Source of the DNA: Xiashengella succiniciproducens
GTDB lineage: Bacteria; Bacteroidota; Bacteroidia; Bacteroidales; Marinilabiliaceae
Assembly: GCF_023674465.1 (NCBI RefSeq)
Contig: NZ_CP098400.1
Location: forward strand, 1,516,801 to 1,580,800
Reading direction: 5' to 3'
DNA length: 64,000 bases
In this document: in pieces, positions 18,419 through 27,120 of the stretch
Position numbering within the stretch: position 1 is the stretch's first letter
How the letters are laid out: each line of letters begins with the position of its first letter
Position numbers and translations under genes: made by a program
Notes under the pieces: model-generated
Databases searched by the model: none
Seen by the model: the letters and a program-made list of their open reading frames with translations, nothing else
Told to the model about the DNA's origin: nothing

Positions 18419-19882
18419 TCATTCCTGAATGTTTATCGCATAGTATGACACCTGTCCGTTTGGATAGATACCTGTGAGGAACAATCCGTCATTTAGTACC
18501 TCAATTACTTTTTTAAGATCTTCCTCGCTGTTTATCGGCACACGATTGGCCTGAGTAATTATATACCCTTCCTTGATTCCGGCTTCCTTGAATTTTCCTG
18601 ATGTTAGTTTAACGACTTTGATACCATTGCGGATTCTCAACTTATTCTTTTCTGCATCAGAGACGCGTTCAAATGTAGCTCCAAGTTTGGATAACTTACT
18701 TGTGGTCTTGACCAACTCAGTATTACCGTGAATATTACGTAATTTGACAGTAAAAGGTTTTCTTTTTCCGTCACGAATTACTTCAACCTGAATATTATCA
18801 CCTGGTCGGAACCTGCTGACTTTTTCCTGGAGTTCTGGTATGCTGTTGACTTCCTCACCGTTGACAGTGATAATAACATCTCCATCCTTTATTCCTGCAG
18901 CCTCAGCACCTGATCCGGGTATTACTCCGTTGATGTAAACTCCTCTTACTTTTTCCATCTTTAGTTCAGCGGCACGCTCACTTGTCATTTCACCTAAGGT
19001 GATGCCGATTACACCTCTCTGAACTTCACCATATTCCATAAGGTCTTTTACCACCTTCTCAACAATGCTTGAAGGTACTGCGAAGCTGTAGCCTGTAAAT
19101 GAACCGGTTCTTGAGGCAATGGCAGTGTTGATTCCAACCAGTTCACCATTTGTGTTTACTAGAGCTCCACCACTGTTACCAGGGTTTACAGCAGCATCTG
19201 TCTGCAGGAAGGATTCTATGCTCAATTGCCCCAGTATCTGGATCTGTCTTGACTTAGCACTTAAGATACCGGCAGTTACAGTAGAAGTAAGGTTGAATGG
19301 ATTACCCACTGCAAGGACCCATTCTCCAACTTTCAGGTTGTCAGAACTGCCAAACTTAAGGTAGGGCAGATCAGCTGCATCTATCTTGAGCAGGGCTATA
19401 TCAGTACTCGGGTCGGATCCTACCTTGACAGCCTTAAAACTACGCTTGTCATTTAGGGTTACCTGAATATCAGACGCATCTTCAATTACATGATTATTAG
19501 TGACTATAAAACCATCACTGGATAAGATAACACCCGAACCGGCTCCCATAACTGGACGCTGCTGAGGTTCACCAAATGATCCTCTTGGACCGAAAAAGAA
19601 TTCCAGGAAGGGATCCTGAAAACTCATACCTGGCACTGTTGTGGTTCCTTTTGTAGTAACGTGAACAACAGCATGAATAGACTTCTCGGCCGCATAGGTC
19701 AAATCCGGATAGTTTCCCTGTGGAGCGTCCGGTAATGAAGCAAAACGGGCAGATGGACTGACATATACCGGTACTTCTACTTGTTCCTTTTCTGACCCGA
19801 AAAACATGGAGTAAGCTAAAACTCCAAGAAATGCACTGACAATGGCAATAGTAAAGGTTGTAAGCAGTTGTTTGGTATTCAT
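18419..19882 (-). CDS. htrA: Do/HtrA-type serine endoprotease (DegP/DegQ-like)
   Basis: Periplasmic protease and chaperone for misfolded envelope proteins. 487 residues from the ATG at 19882; the codon at 19891 is TTG and was rejected. After a membrane or signal segment (about 7-29) the trypsin-like domain shows the triad: His in 'VTNNHVIEDA', Asp in 'STDIALLKI', Ser in 'NPGNSGGALVN'. Two PDZ domains follow, the first with 'GVYINGVIPGSGAEAAGIKD' and the second near the C terminus. No cognate regulator sits next to it. Confidence 0.93.
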   Translation of the reverse strand: MNTKQLLTTFTIAIVSAFLGVLAYSMFFGSEKEQVEVPVYVSPSARFASLPDAPQGNYPDLTYAAEKSIHAVVHVTTKGTTTVPGMSFQDPFLEFFFGPRGSFGEPQQRPVMGAGSGVILSSDGFIVTNNHVIEDASDIQVTLNDKRSFKAVKVGSDPSTDIALLKIDAADLPYLKFGSSDNLKVGEWVLAVGNPFNLTSTVTAGILSAKSRQIQILGQLSIESFLQTDAAVNPGNSGGALVNTNGELVGINTAIASRTGSFTGYSFAVPSSIVEKVVKDLMEYGEVQRGVIGITLGEMTSERAAELKMEKVRGVYINGVIPGSGAEAAGIKDGDVIITVNGEEVNSIPELQEKVSRFRPGDNIQVEVIRDGKRKPFTVKLRNIHGNTELVKTTSKLSKLGATFERVSDAEKNKLRIRNGIKVVKLTSGKFKEAGIKEGYIITQANRVPINSEEDLKKVIEVLNDGLFLTGIYPNGQVSYYAINIQE

Positions 19883-20027
19883 GTCTCTCAAGTTTTATGG
19901 TTTTACAAAAGAGCCTCAAATCGCGTGCCCTGAGGTCTTAATTAACAGATTTTAACTGGTGGTATATTAGAATTATAACAAAACAAAAGCAGTATTGTTA
20001 ATCTCCTTTAGAAGGAACATTCTTTAT

Positions 20028-20035
20028 TATCTTTG
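20028..20035 (+). promoter_or_regulatory. Candidate promoter -7 box for dapF-uvrB
   Basis: TATCTTTG fits TAnnTTTG, 34 bases before the dapF start at 20070. It supports that start over the longer frame from 19995, which would begin upstream of the promoter. Confidence 0.45.
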
Positions 20036-20069
20036 TATTTTGCACCAATATACCAACAACCTACTTTCT

Positions 20070-20882
20070 ATGAGTTCAATCAGATTCAGCAAGTACCACG
20101 GAACAGGAAATGACTTTGTAATAGTTGACAACCGAAACAGGGTCTTTGATTCTGACAATAATGACTTTGTCATGCATATCTGCCACAGGAGGTTTGGTGT
20201 GGGTGCAGATGGTTTTATGTTGCTTGAGTCTTCTGATAAAGGTGCATTTGCAATGCGTTATTACAACAGTGACGGAAGGGAGAGCACTATGTGTGGCAAC
20301 GGAGGCCGCTGCCTCGTTGCCTTTGCCCGTCAACTTGGACTTGTGAAAGATGGAGAACTTGTAGAGTTTGAAGCTATTGATGGTCTTCACCATGCTGTTT
20401 GCATGGGTGATATTATAAGCCTGAAGATGGTAGATGTTAAGGGTATTGAGGAACTTGATGGTGGTTTCTACCTTGATACAGGGTCCCCGCATTTTGTCAG
20501 GTACGTTGATGATCTTCAGGGAACTGATGTATATAAAGAAGGGAGTAAGCTTAGATACAGCAATATGTTTGGTGACGGTGGTGCCAATATAAATTTCGTT
20601 AGGTACAACAAGGCAGGACATATTTCCTTGCGTACTTATGAAAGAGGTGTAGAGGACGAGACCTGGTCGTGCGGTACTGGTACTGTAGCTTCCGTTCTGA
20701 CGTCCTACTACCGTTTTGGTGGACCTCTGATTTGGGATGCTGATGTGAAGGGTGGTAAGCTGAAGGTTAGTTTTACTCCTGCCGGAAGAGGTTTATTCAC
20801 CGACATCAGGCTTGATGGTCCTGCAAAGTTTGTTTTTGAGGGTACATTGGATAATTTCTTGAAGCAACAGGATGGAATATAG
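20070..20882 (+). CDS. dapF: Diaminopimelate epimerase
   Basis: Converts LL-diaminopimelate to the meso form for lysine and peptidoglycan synthesis. 270 residues, a normal length. The opening 'FSKYHGTGNDFVIVDN' and the two catalytic cysteines, Cys75 in 'MCGNGGRC' and Cys201 in 'WSCGTGT', are intact. The ATG at 20070 is chosen from the family's N terminus and a promoter box just upstream. Its 3' end overlaps uvrB by 11 bases, suggesting translational coupling. Confidence 0.95.
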   Translation: MSSIRFSKYHGTGNDFVIVDNRNRVFDSDNNDFVMHICHRRFGVGADGFMLLESSDKGAFAMRYYNSDGRESTMCGNGGRCLVAFARQLGLVKDGELVEFEAIDGLHHAVCMGDIISLKMVDVKGIEELDGGFYLDTGSPHFVRYVDDLQGTDVYKEGSKLRYSNMFGDGGANINFVRYNKAGHISLRTYERGVEDETWSCGTGTVASVLTSYYRFGGPLIWDADVKGGKLKVSFTPAGRGLFTDIRLDGPAKFVFEGTLDNFLKQQDGI

Positions 20883-22896
20883 ATTGGTATCGGATTTTAA
20901 GCCCACAGGGGATCAGCCGGATGCAATACGACAACTGGTTGAGGGGTTCAGATCAGGACTTAATCAACAGACCCTACTTGGGGTTACTGGTTCTGGAAAG
21001 ACCTTTACTATTGCAAATGTACTTTCGCAGCTAAACAAACCGGCACTGGTACTAAGCCACAACAAGACCCTGGCAGCCCAGTTGTATAGTGAGTTTAAGC
21101 AGTTCTTTCCTGAAAACCTTGTTGAGTACTTCGTATCCTATTACGATTATTATCAACCCGAGGCCTACCTGCCAGTGACAGATACCTATATTGAAAAGGA
21201 CCTTTCGATAAATGATGAGATTGAGAAATTACGACTGAGTGCTACCTCCTCCCTGATGTCAGGGAGGAAGGATGTGATAGTCGTTTCTTCAGTTTCCTGC
21301 CTTTACGGTATTGGAAATCCTGATGATTTTCATGCAAATGTAATCTCTGTAAAAAGGGGAGATAAGATCAGCAGGAACCAGTTTCTTAGAAAACTGGTTG
21401 ATGGGCTTTATTCACGTAATGAGACTGAGTTTGACCGCGGCCATTTCAGGGTTAAGGGTGATACGGTTGATATCAATCTTGCCTATGCTGACCATGCCTG
21501 TCGTATTAGTTTCTGGGGTGATGAGATTGAGTCGATAGAGACTTTTGATCCAGTAAACAACCTGCGTCTTGGCATTCATGATGAGCTACTTATCTATCCT
21601 GCAAATATCTTTGTTACAAGTAAAGAGCGTATTAATCAGGCAATGAGGATGATGCAGGATGACCTTGTTGCCAGGGTTGAAGAACTTAAAAGGGATGGTA
21701 AGAAGCTGGAGGCCAAGAGACTGGAGGAGAGGGTCAACTATGATATGGAGATGATTAAGGAACTTGGTTATTGTTCGGGTATAGAAAACTACAGCCGCTA
21801 CTTTGATGGCAGGGCTCCCGGAACTAGGCCATTCTGCCTTATTGATTTCTTCCCGGATGACTTTATTACAATAATCGATGAGAGCCACGTTACAATCCCT
21901 CAGATCAGGGCTATGTATGGTGGCGACTACAGTCGCAAAAGGAATCTGGTGGATTACGGTTTCAGACTTCCGGCGGCATTGGACAACAGGCCACTGAGGT
22001 TTGAAGAGTTTGAAGAACTTGCCCAGAGGGTTATATACGTTAGTGCAACTCCGGCTGAGTACGAGATAGAAAAGAGTGAGGGTATAATAGTAGAACAGCT
22101 GATTCGTCCTACTGGTCTGCCGGATCCAAGGATAGAGGTTCGTCCAAGTCTGAACCAGATAGACGACCTGATGGAGGAGATAAGGCAGAGATGTGCGAGG
22201 GACGAGAGGGTTTTGGTTACCACCCTTACTAAGCGTATGGCAGAGGAGTTGACAGACTACCTGACAAGGATGGGAGTGAGGTGCCAGTACATACACTCGG
22301 ACGTGGAGACTCTGGAACGTGTCAAGATTATGGAAGCACTACGTGAGGGAATGATTGATGTTCTTGTTGGTGTCAACCTGTTGCGTGAGGGACTTGACCT
22401 TCCGGAAGTTTCCCTGGTTGCAATTCTTGATGCCGACAAGGAAGGCTTCCTTCGTTCTGCAAGATCACTTACACAGACTGCTGGTCGGGCTGCACGTAAT
22501 ATTAATGGTCTTGTTATTATGTATGCCGATACTATTACTGGATCTATGCAGGAAACAATTGATGCAACCAATTACAGAAGAGAAAAGCAGCTAAACTACA
22601 ACAAGCAGCATGGTATCACACCTACTCCAATTGTAAAGAAGAGGGGTGCTGTAATACCTGGACAGACTGCAGCTGCACCCTCTGCTTATGTTGAACCTGA
22701 GTCTGTTGATGTAGCAGCCGATCCTGTAGTAGCTCTGATGAGTCCAAAGGCGCTTGAGAAAGCAATTGACAAGGCTAAAAGGAATATGGAAGCTGCGGCT
22801 AAGGAACTGGACTTTATGGCTGCTGCCTTTTATAGGGATGAGATGTTCAGACTTCAGGAACTGCTAAAAGAAAAGAAGGCAGAAGAGAAAAAATAG
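20872..22896 (+). CDS. uvrB: UvrABC excinuclease subunit B
   Basis: DNA-damage verification helicase of nucleotide excision repair. 674 residues. Motifs include Walker A 'GVTGSGKTFT', the beta-hairpin region 'YYDYYQPEAYLP', Walker B 'TIIDESHVTIPQ', 'GVNLLREGLDLPEVSLVAIL', 'SLTQTAGRAARN', and a C-terminal UVR motif ('KAKRNMEAAAKELDFMAAAF') that binds UvrC or UvrA. The start overlaps the end of dapF, so the two form an operon. A strong terminator follows. UvrA and UvrC are not in the window. Confidence 0.96.
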   Translation: MEYRLVSDFKPTGDQPDAIRQLVEGFRSGLNQQTLLGVTGSGKTFTIANVLSQLNKPALVLSHNKTLAAQLYSEFKQFFPENLVEYFVSYYDYYQPEAYLPVTDTYIEKDLSINDEIEKLRLSATSSLMSGRKDVIVVSSVSCLYGIGNPDDFHANVISVKRGDKISRNQFLRKLVDGLYSRNETEFDRGHFRVKGDTVDINLAYADHACRISFWGDEIESIETFDPVNNLRLGIHDELLIYPANIFVTSKERINQAMRMMQDDLVARVEELKRDGKKLEAKRLEERVNYDMEMIKELGYCSGIENYSRYFDGRAPGTRPFCLIDFFPDDFITIIDESHVTIPQIRAMYGGDYSRKRNLVDYGFRLPAALDNRPLRFEEFEELAQRVIYVSATPAEYEIEKSEGIIVEQLIRPTGLPDPRIEVRPSLNQIDDLMEEIRQRCARDERVLVTTLTKRMAEELTDYLTRMGVRCQYIHSDVETLERVKIMEALREGMIDVLVGVNLLREGLDLPEVSLVAILDADKEGFLRSARSLTQTAGRAARNINGLVIMYADTITGSMQETIDATNYRREKQLNYNKQHGITPTPIVKKRGAVIPGQTAAAPSAYVEPESVDVAADPVVALMSPKALEKAIDKAKRNMEAAAKELDFMAAAFYRDEMFRLQELLKEKKAEEKK

Positions 22897-22928
22897 CGTT
22901 TGGGGAATCCAGTTGATCATAGGCAGAT

Positions 22929-22972
22929 AAAACAAAAGAGGCTGTCCGCTGGAGCTGCCTCTTTTGTTGTTC
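22929..22972. terminator. Bidirectional intrinsic terminator
   Basis: A perfect 12-bp stem (22931-22942 with 22957-22968) has A-rich and T-rich sides. It lies between uvrB and the convergent outer-membrane protein gene. Confidence 0.85.
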
Positions 22973-22988
22973 AATATTTATCCTATAA

Positions 22989-23828
22989 CTATCTTCTTCT
23001 TTGTGGTGATCTGCTTCTGCTCTTAGGCAACAGGAACTTCCTTGTCTTTTGATAGCTTGCACGGTTGTACCTGGAGTCATTTCTAAAATAGCTATTGGCG
23101 ATGTTAATCTTTACACCCATAGTAACTGTATAGTAAAAGTCAAATGGGTCTGTAGTATGTTCAATACCCCTCGGTTCCCAGCTGTCGTACCAGACATCGT
23201 GTCCGTCAAGTTGGTCACTGAAGGGAAGGTTTCCGGTAAACTCAAGATTAGCACTTAACATTGGGCTAAGCCATAATGATACACCAGCACCTGCACCCAC
23301 AAAAGGAGTTACTCCACTAGGTTCACGCCATACTTCACCTGGAACGGCTCCTTGTGTCCCTGCACTTGCAGGTCCCCAGGTTTCAGTAGCACTAAAGTAA
23401 ATAACACCAAATTGAGCGAGTCCATATGGTTGGAAGGTTCTTTCCCTAAAATAGCCCATCAAGTGGTTTAATGGAAAATATGTGGCTCCAAAACCAAGCT
23501 CCGCATAGAAATTCTTGAATGATGCGTAAGTTGTATTTGTGATAGGATAAACCTGATCTCCTTTCATTTTTCCTCCAAGTAAAGAGGCTCTCATACCTAC
23601 TGACCTTGTCATTTCCCTTTCTACAGTAAGACCTACTGTATAACTGGTCCTCGACTCATCTACCAGGTCACCAAAAAACAGATTTACTCCTGCTTTGGGA
23701 GTAATTGTCAAACCTGCAGCGAGGTCGAAAGGATTTCTCGAGTAGCCCCTACGTAGCTGGCTAAATACTGGTTGTGACAGTAAGGCCACAATGAGCAGGA
23801 GTGTGATGTTTTTGCTATATCTGTACAT
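22989..23828 (-). CDS. Outer-membrane beta-barrel protein
   Basis: A 279-residue protein with a signal peptide (cleavage near 'QPVFSQ') and alternating strands typical of an eight- or ten-stranded barrel, such as 'GLTITPKAGVNLFFGDL', 'SYTVGLTVEREMTRSVGM', 'FYAELGFGATYFPL' and 'YGLAQFGVIYFSA'. The last strand, 'FYYTVTMGVKINI', is followed by about 30 residues ending in a Ser/Arg-rich tail (SRSRSPQRRR), so the protein does not end in the usual terminal aromatic residue. Function unknown. Monocistronic. Confidence 0.75.
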   Translation of the reverse strand: MYRYSKNITLLLIVALLSQPVFSQLRRGYSRNPFDLAAGLTITPKAGVNLFFGDLVDESRTSYTVGLTVEREMTRSVGMRASLLGGKMKGDQVYPITNTTYASFKNFYAELGFGATYFPLNHLMGYFRERTFQPYGLAQFGVIYFSATETWGPASAGTQGAVPGEVWREPSGVTPFVGAGAGVSLWLSPMLSANLEFTGNLPFSDQLDGHDVWYDSWEPRGIEHTTDPFDFYYTVTMGVKINIANSYFRNDSRYNRASYQKTRKFLLPKSRSRSPQRRR

Positions 23829-24003
23829 CTATATAAAGGCCATTGTTTCGGTCAGATACTCAAATTTCGCTGTAAATTTGGTGAAAACTTTGATAACTAC
23901 AAAGATTCAAACAATTCTTAGAACGAAAATTACAGCATTTTGTTTCCTTTTTTTATAAACGACAAGAATCGCATGACCAACTCCTGCCTCAGTTCCCTGA
24001 ATC

Positions 24004-25908
24004 TTAATTCAGGTATTCCACCAAATTACCAAGGTTTACCTCATATATAGCCTCCCTGCCCCCCGGCTTATACATTATTTCTATCTCTCCGGAATATTTC
24101 TCTTCCACTGCCCGCCTTACAATTTTCATAGTACTGTTTAGCATCCTGTTGGCCTCACTGAAAGGTTCCGGTGCGATAAACCAAACCGTTGGTAACCAAC
24201 GCTGGGGAAACATATCCTGCAATTTACCACCTTTTTTGAATTCCGCCAGTTCTTTTTGTATTTGATCAAGAATAATTTTCTTCTTCTCTGCATCTGTCTT
24301 TGAACCTGCATGTTTTAACAAAGTCCTGACAGCGTCTTTATTTGGCACCAGTATGGCTGTTGTATAGGCACACTGATTGTTGTAAAGTACTACCTGATCA
24401 ATTGATTTGCAGTGATCCACTATTGCTTCCTCAATACCTTCAGGACTGTATTTTTCACCGTCATGGGATATAAGCAGACTTTTATAACGACCAAGAACGT
24501 ATAAATAACCTTCTTTGTCAAGATAGCCCATGTCTCCGGTATACAACCATCCGTCCTTCAGAGCATCAACAGAGGCTGCCGGGTTCTTCCAATAGCCCAG
24601 CATTACATTTTCTCCACGCACTACGATCTCTCCTGAAACACCGAGGGGCAGTTCCTTTCCGTTTTCATCACAAATCTTGATTTCAAGATTACGAACGACC
24701 CGTCCTGATGATCCCATCTTATGGTGATCAGGAGTATTTGCAGAAATAATAGGAGCAGCTTCACTCAACCCATAGCCCTGATACATTGGTATACCCAGCG
24801 CATAAAAGAATCTTTGAAGTTCGATATCCAACAAAGCTCCACCTCCTATAAAGAATTTCAGCTCTCCTCCAAGTCCCTCACGAACACTTGAGAAAAGTAT
24901 CTTGTCGAACAACACACCCAGAGGTTTGGTTAGTCTTTTCAGACCTTTGCCCTTATTGTCACCTGTACCATTGTACCAGTATGCATGAGCAAGCGCAGCC
25001 CTGAACAATAACCAGGCAAACTTACCTTTTGATTGTACGCCCTTCTCAATGTTCTTTCTGAAATTCTTTGCAAGTGCAGGTACACTCATCAGTACATGAG
25101 GTTTAATCTCATGGATATTTGCTGCGAAGTTCTTAAGTGTTTCGTTGCTGGTTCTTCCTGCCTTTACAGCAGCTATTGAAGCACCCCTGTACATAAAAGC
25201 ATACAAAGCTGCAGTATGAGCGAATGCATGATCCCAGGGAAGAACTACGAGCGTACGGAAGTGAGATGGAATATCTATAAAGCTAAAGGCCTGTTCGACA
25301 TTTGCGGTATAATTGCGATGTGACAGCATAATACCTTTGGGATCTGCTGTAGTTCCTGATGTATAGGAAATGTTTGCTAGATCATTTGGTTTGACCTCAG
25401 CTCTACGTGAGTCCAGTAATTGAGAATCCTTATCCAGGAATTCCACTCCCTTTGTAAGAAGCTCAGCCCAGCTCAGTTCCCTCTCTTCGATGCCTTCAAA
25501 CTCATCAAAGACAATTACACTTTCGAGTGCCGGAGTCTTATCCTTTATAGCTCTGATCTTTGCTACCTGAAAGCCTGAAACTACAACAAAGCGGCTTTCG
25601 GAGTGATTAATTCTGAAGACAAGGTCATTGGCCTCTTCCAGTTTCACTGAAAGGGGCACATTGACACCACCTGCATACAGTATTGCAAGTTCACAAATTA
25701 GCCAATCTCGCCGTCCCTCAGAAAGAAGGGAGACACGGTCTCCCTTTTGTAATCCAAGTGCCATAAAACCTGCAGCATATTTCCTGACAAGGTCATGGAT
25801 TTCTTTATAGCTTGTTGGTTCAAACTGACCGTTAGTCTTCTCCCAAACCAGTGGATTGTCAGGAAATAACCCGACCTTCTCCTCAAAATAATCAATTATG
25901 CTAAGCAT
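24004..25908 (-). CDS. Long-chain acyl-CoA synthetase (AMP-forming ligase)
   Basis: Activates fatty acids to acyl-CoA through an acyl-AMP. 634 residues from the ATG at 25908 (the codon before it is TTG). Motifs are the P-loop 'SYTSGTTADPKGIMLSHRN', 'YQGYGLSEAAPIIS', and 'GWLYTGDMGYLDKEGYLYVL'. Length and the 'EGIEEAIVDHCKSIDQVVLY' C-terminal region fit the FAA1-like group found in Bacteroidota. It starts 15 bases after galM on the same strand, so the two are probably cotranscribed, although no metabolic link is evident. Chain-length preference cannot be told. Confidence 0.9.
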   Translation of the reverse strand: MLSIIDYFEEKVGLFPDNPLVWEKTNGQFEPTSYKEIHDLVRKYAAGFMALGLQKGDRVSLLSEGRRDWLICELAILYAGGVNVPLSVKLEEANDLVFRINHSESRFVVVSGFQVAKIRAIKDKTPALESVIVFDEFEGIEERELSWAELLTKGVEFLDKDSQLLDSRRAEVKPNDLANISYTSGTTADPKGIMLSHRNYTANVEQAFSFIDIPSHFRTLVVLPWDHAFAHTAALYAFMYRGASIAAVKAGRTSNETLKNFAANIHEIKPHVLMSVPALAKNFRKNIEKGVQSKGKFAWLLFRAALAHAYWYNGTGDNKGKGLKRLTKPLGVLFDKILFSSVREGLGGELKFFIGGGALLDIELQRFFYALGIPMYQGYGLSEAAPIISANTPDHHKMGSSGRVVRNLEIKICDENGKELPLGVSGEIVVRGENVMLGYWKNPAASVDALKDGWLYTGDMGYLDKEGYLYVLGRYKSLLISHDGEKYSPEGIEEAIVDHCKSIDQVVLYNNQCAYTTAILVPNKDAVRTLLKHAGSKTDAEKKKIILDQIQKELAEFKKGGKLQDMFPQRWLPTVWFIAPEPFSEANRMLNSTMKIVRRAVEEKYSGEIEIMYKPGGREAIYEVNLGNLVEYLN

Positions 25909-25923
25909 CAAACTAACAGGGTT

Positions 25924-26961
25924 TTATTGTTCGGTACTGAATTTAAATACTGTAGTATGATCAAAAGGTTTTCCAGGCTTTGTTATACAGTCCGGGAAGT
26001 TTGCTTTGTTTGGCGAATCCGGGAAATACTGAGTCTCGAAGCAGAATCCCTCAAAGCTTTCAAATTTGCGACCTGATCTGCTATGGCTTCCGTCCAGATA
26101 GTAACCAGCATAAAACTGCATACCAGGAAGGGTAGTAAAAACCTCAAGTACGCGGCCTGATACGGCTTCCTTTGCAACAGCTGCACGTGAGAGTTCTCCT
26201 TCCTTCAGATTAAGAACAAAGTTATGGTCATAAGTATTTTCAGGAAGCTGGGCAATGCGTTCACCAATTCTGTGAAAGCTTGTGAAATCAAAGGGAGTAT
26301 TCTTAACAGAAGCAATCTCACCTGTTGGAATAGCCTCTATTGCAGGGGTGTAATGATCCGCGAGGATCATTACTTCATGATCCAGAATATTTCCTTTCTT
26401 ACCTGAAAGATTAAAATATGCGTGGTTGGTAAGGTTTACCGGGGTTGCCTGATCAGCTTCTGCAAAATAATGGATAATCAGTTCGTTTTCCTCAGTTAGC
26501 TTATAGCTTACCTTAACATTGACGTTGCCTGGATATCCCTCGTCATTATCCGGACTAAAAAGCTTAAATACAAGTGTGTCGCCTTCAATGCTACTGTCCC
26601 AAAGCTTCAGAAAATAACCTGCAGGACCACCGTGAAGGTGATTGGGGCCATTGTTTGTTGCCAGAGTATAGGTCTTACCATCCAGAGTAAAACGTCCATT
26701 GGCAATGCGGTTTGCAAAGCGTCCGACTACGGCACCAAGGAAGGGGCAGTTGCCTAGATACTCTTTAGACAGATAATGCGCAGGATCATCAAAGCCAAGA
26801 GAGATTTCAGCCGGATTTCCATTCTTGTCTGGAGTTACGATGCTTGTTATTGTTGCACCTATATTTGTTATTTTGACGCTGGTACCTTTACCATTCTTAA
26901 GTTCAAAATGCTTGATGGCAGGGTTAGCCAGATTCTGAATCTTCAGTTCTTGTATGTTCAT
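25924..26961 (-). CDS. galM: Aldose 1-epimerase (mutarotase)
   Basis: Interconverts alpha and beta anomers of galactose, the first Leloir step. 345 residues. Family motifs: 'GRFANRIANGRF' with the substrate-binding Arg, 'NNGPNHLHGG' with an active-site His, 'VNLTNHAYFNLSG' with the second catalytic His, and a C-terminal 'FEGFCFETQYFPDSPN' with the catalytic Glu. There is no signal peptide, so it is cytoplasmic. It is divergent from galK across a 159-base region with inverted repeats, which suggests shared control. Confidence 0.95.
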   Translation of the reverse strand: MNIQELKIQNLANPAIKHFELKNGKGTSVKITNIGATITSIVTPDKNGNPAEISLGFDDPAHYLSKEYLGNCPFLGAVVGRFANRIANGRFTLDGKTYTLATNNGPNHLHGGPAGYFLKLWDSSIEGDTLVFKLFSPDNDEGYPGNVNVKVSYKLTEENELIIHYFAEADQATPVNLTNHAYFNLSGKKGNILDHEVMILADHYTPAIEAIPTGEIASVKNTPFDFTSFHRIGERIAQLPENTYDHNFVLNLKEGELSRAAVAKEAVSGRVLEVFTTLPGMQFYAGYYLDGSHSRSGRKFESFEGFCFETQYFPDSPNKANFPDCITKPGKPFDHTTVFKFSTEQ

Positions 26962-26990
26962 TATTCTTTTGTTTAAGTGTACGAGTTAAG

Positions 26991-26998
26991 CAAAAATA
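26991..26998 (-). promoter_or_regulatory. Candidate promoter -7 box for galM
   Basis: On the minus strand this reads TATTTTTG, 29 bases before the galM start. Confidence 0.45.
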
Positions 26999-27010
26999 TG
27001 AAAAATCAGC

Positions 27011-27078
27011 AAATTCCAACAATTCAATGAAAGCTGGGTAGGGGATATTTTTAGTATCCCGGATGATGTTGGCAATTT
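27011..27078. promoter_or_regulatory. Inverted repeats in the galM/galK divergent region
   Basis: An outer pair, AAATTCCAACA (27011-27021) and TGTTGGCAATTT (27067-27078), is complementary apart from one extra base. An inner pair, GGGATA (27042-27047) and TATCCC (27055-27060), lies between them. The set fills the space between the two -7 boxes, a likely place for a regulator of galactose genes. This is inference. Confidence 0.45.
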
Positions 27079-27084
27079 TAAATG

Positions 27085-27092
27085 TAAATTTG
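27085..27092 (+). promoter_or_regulatory. Candidate promoter -7 box for galK
   Basis: TAAATTTG matches TAnnTTTG, 28 bases before the galK start. Confidence 0.45.
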
Positions 27093-27120
27093 CCACTTAC
27101 AGATAAAGCTCATAAATACT

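Noticed and set aside
21586-22296. 236-codon open frame antisense to uvrB
   Set aside because: Opposite a conserved helicase gene; the predicted protein has low-complexity, non-protein-like composition.
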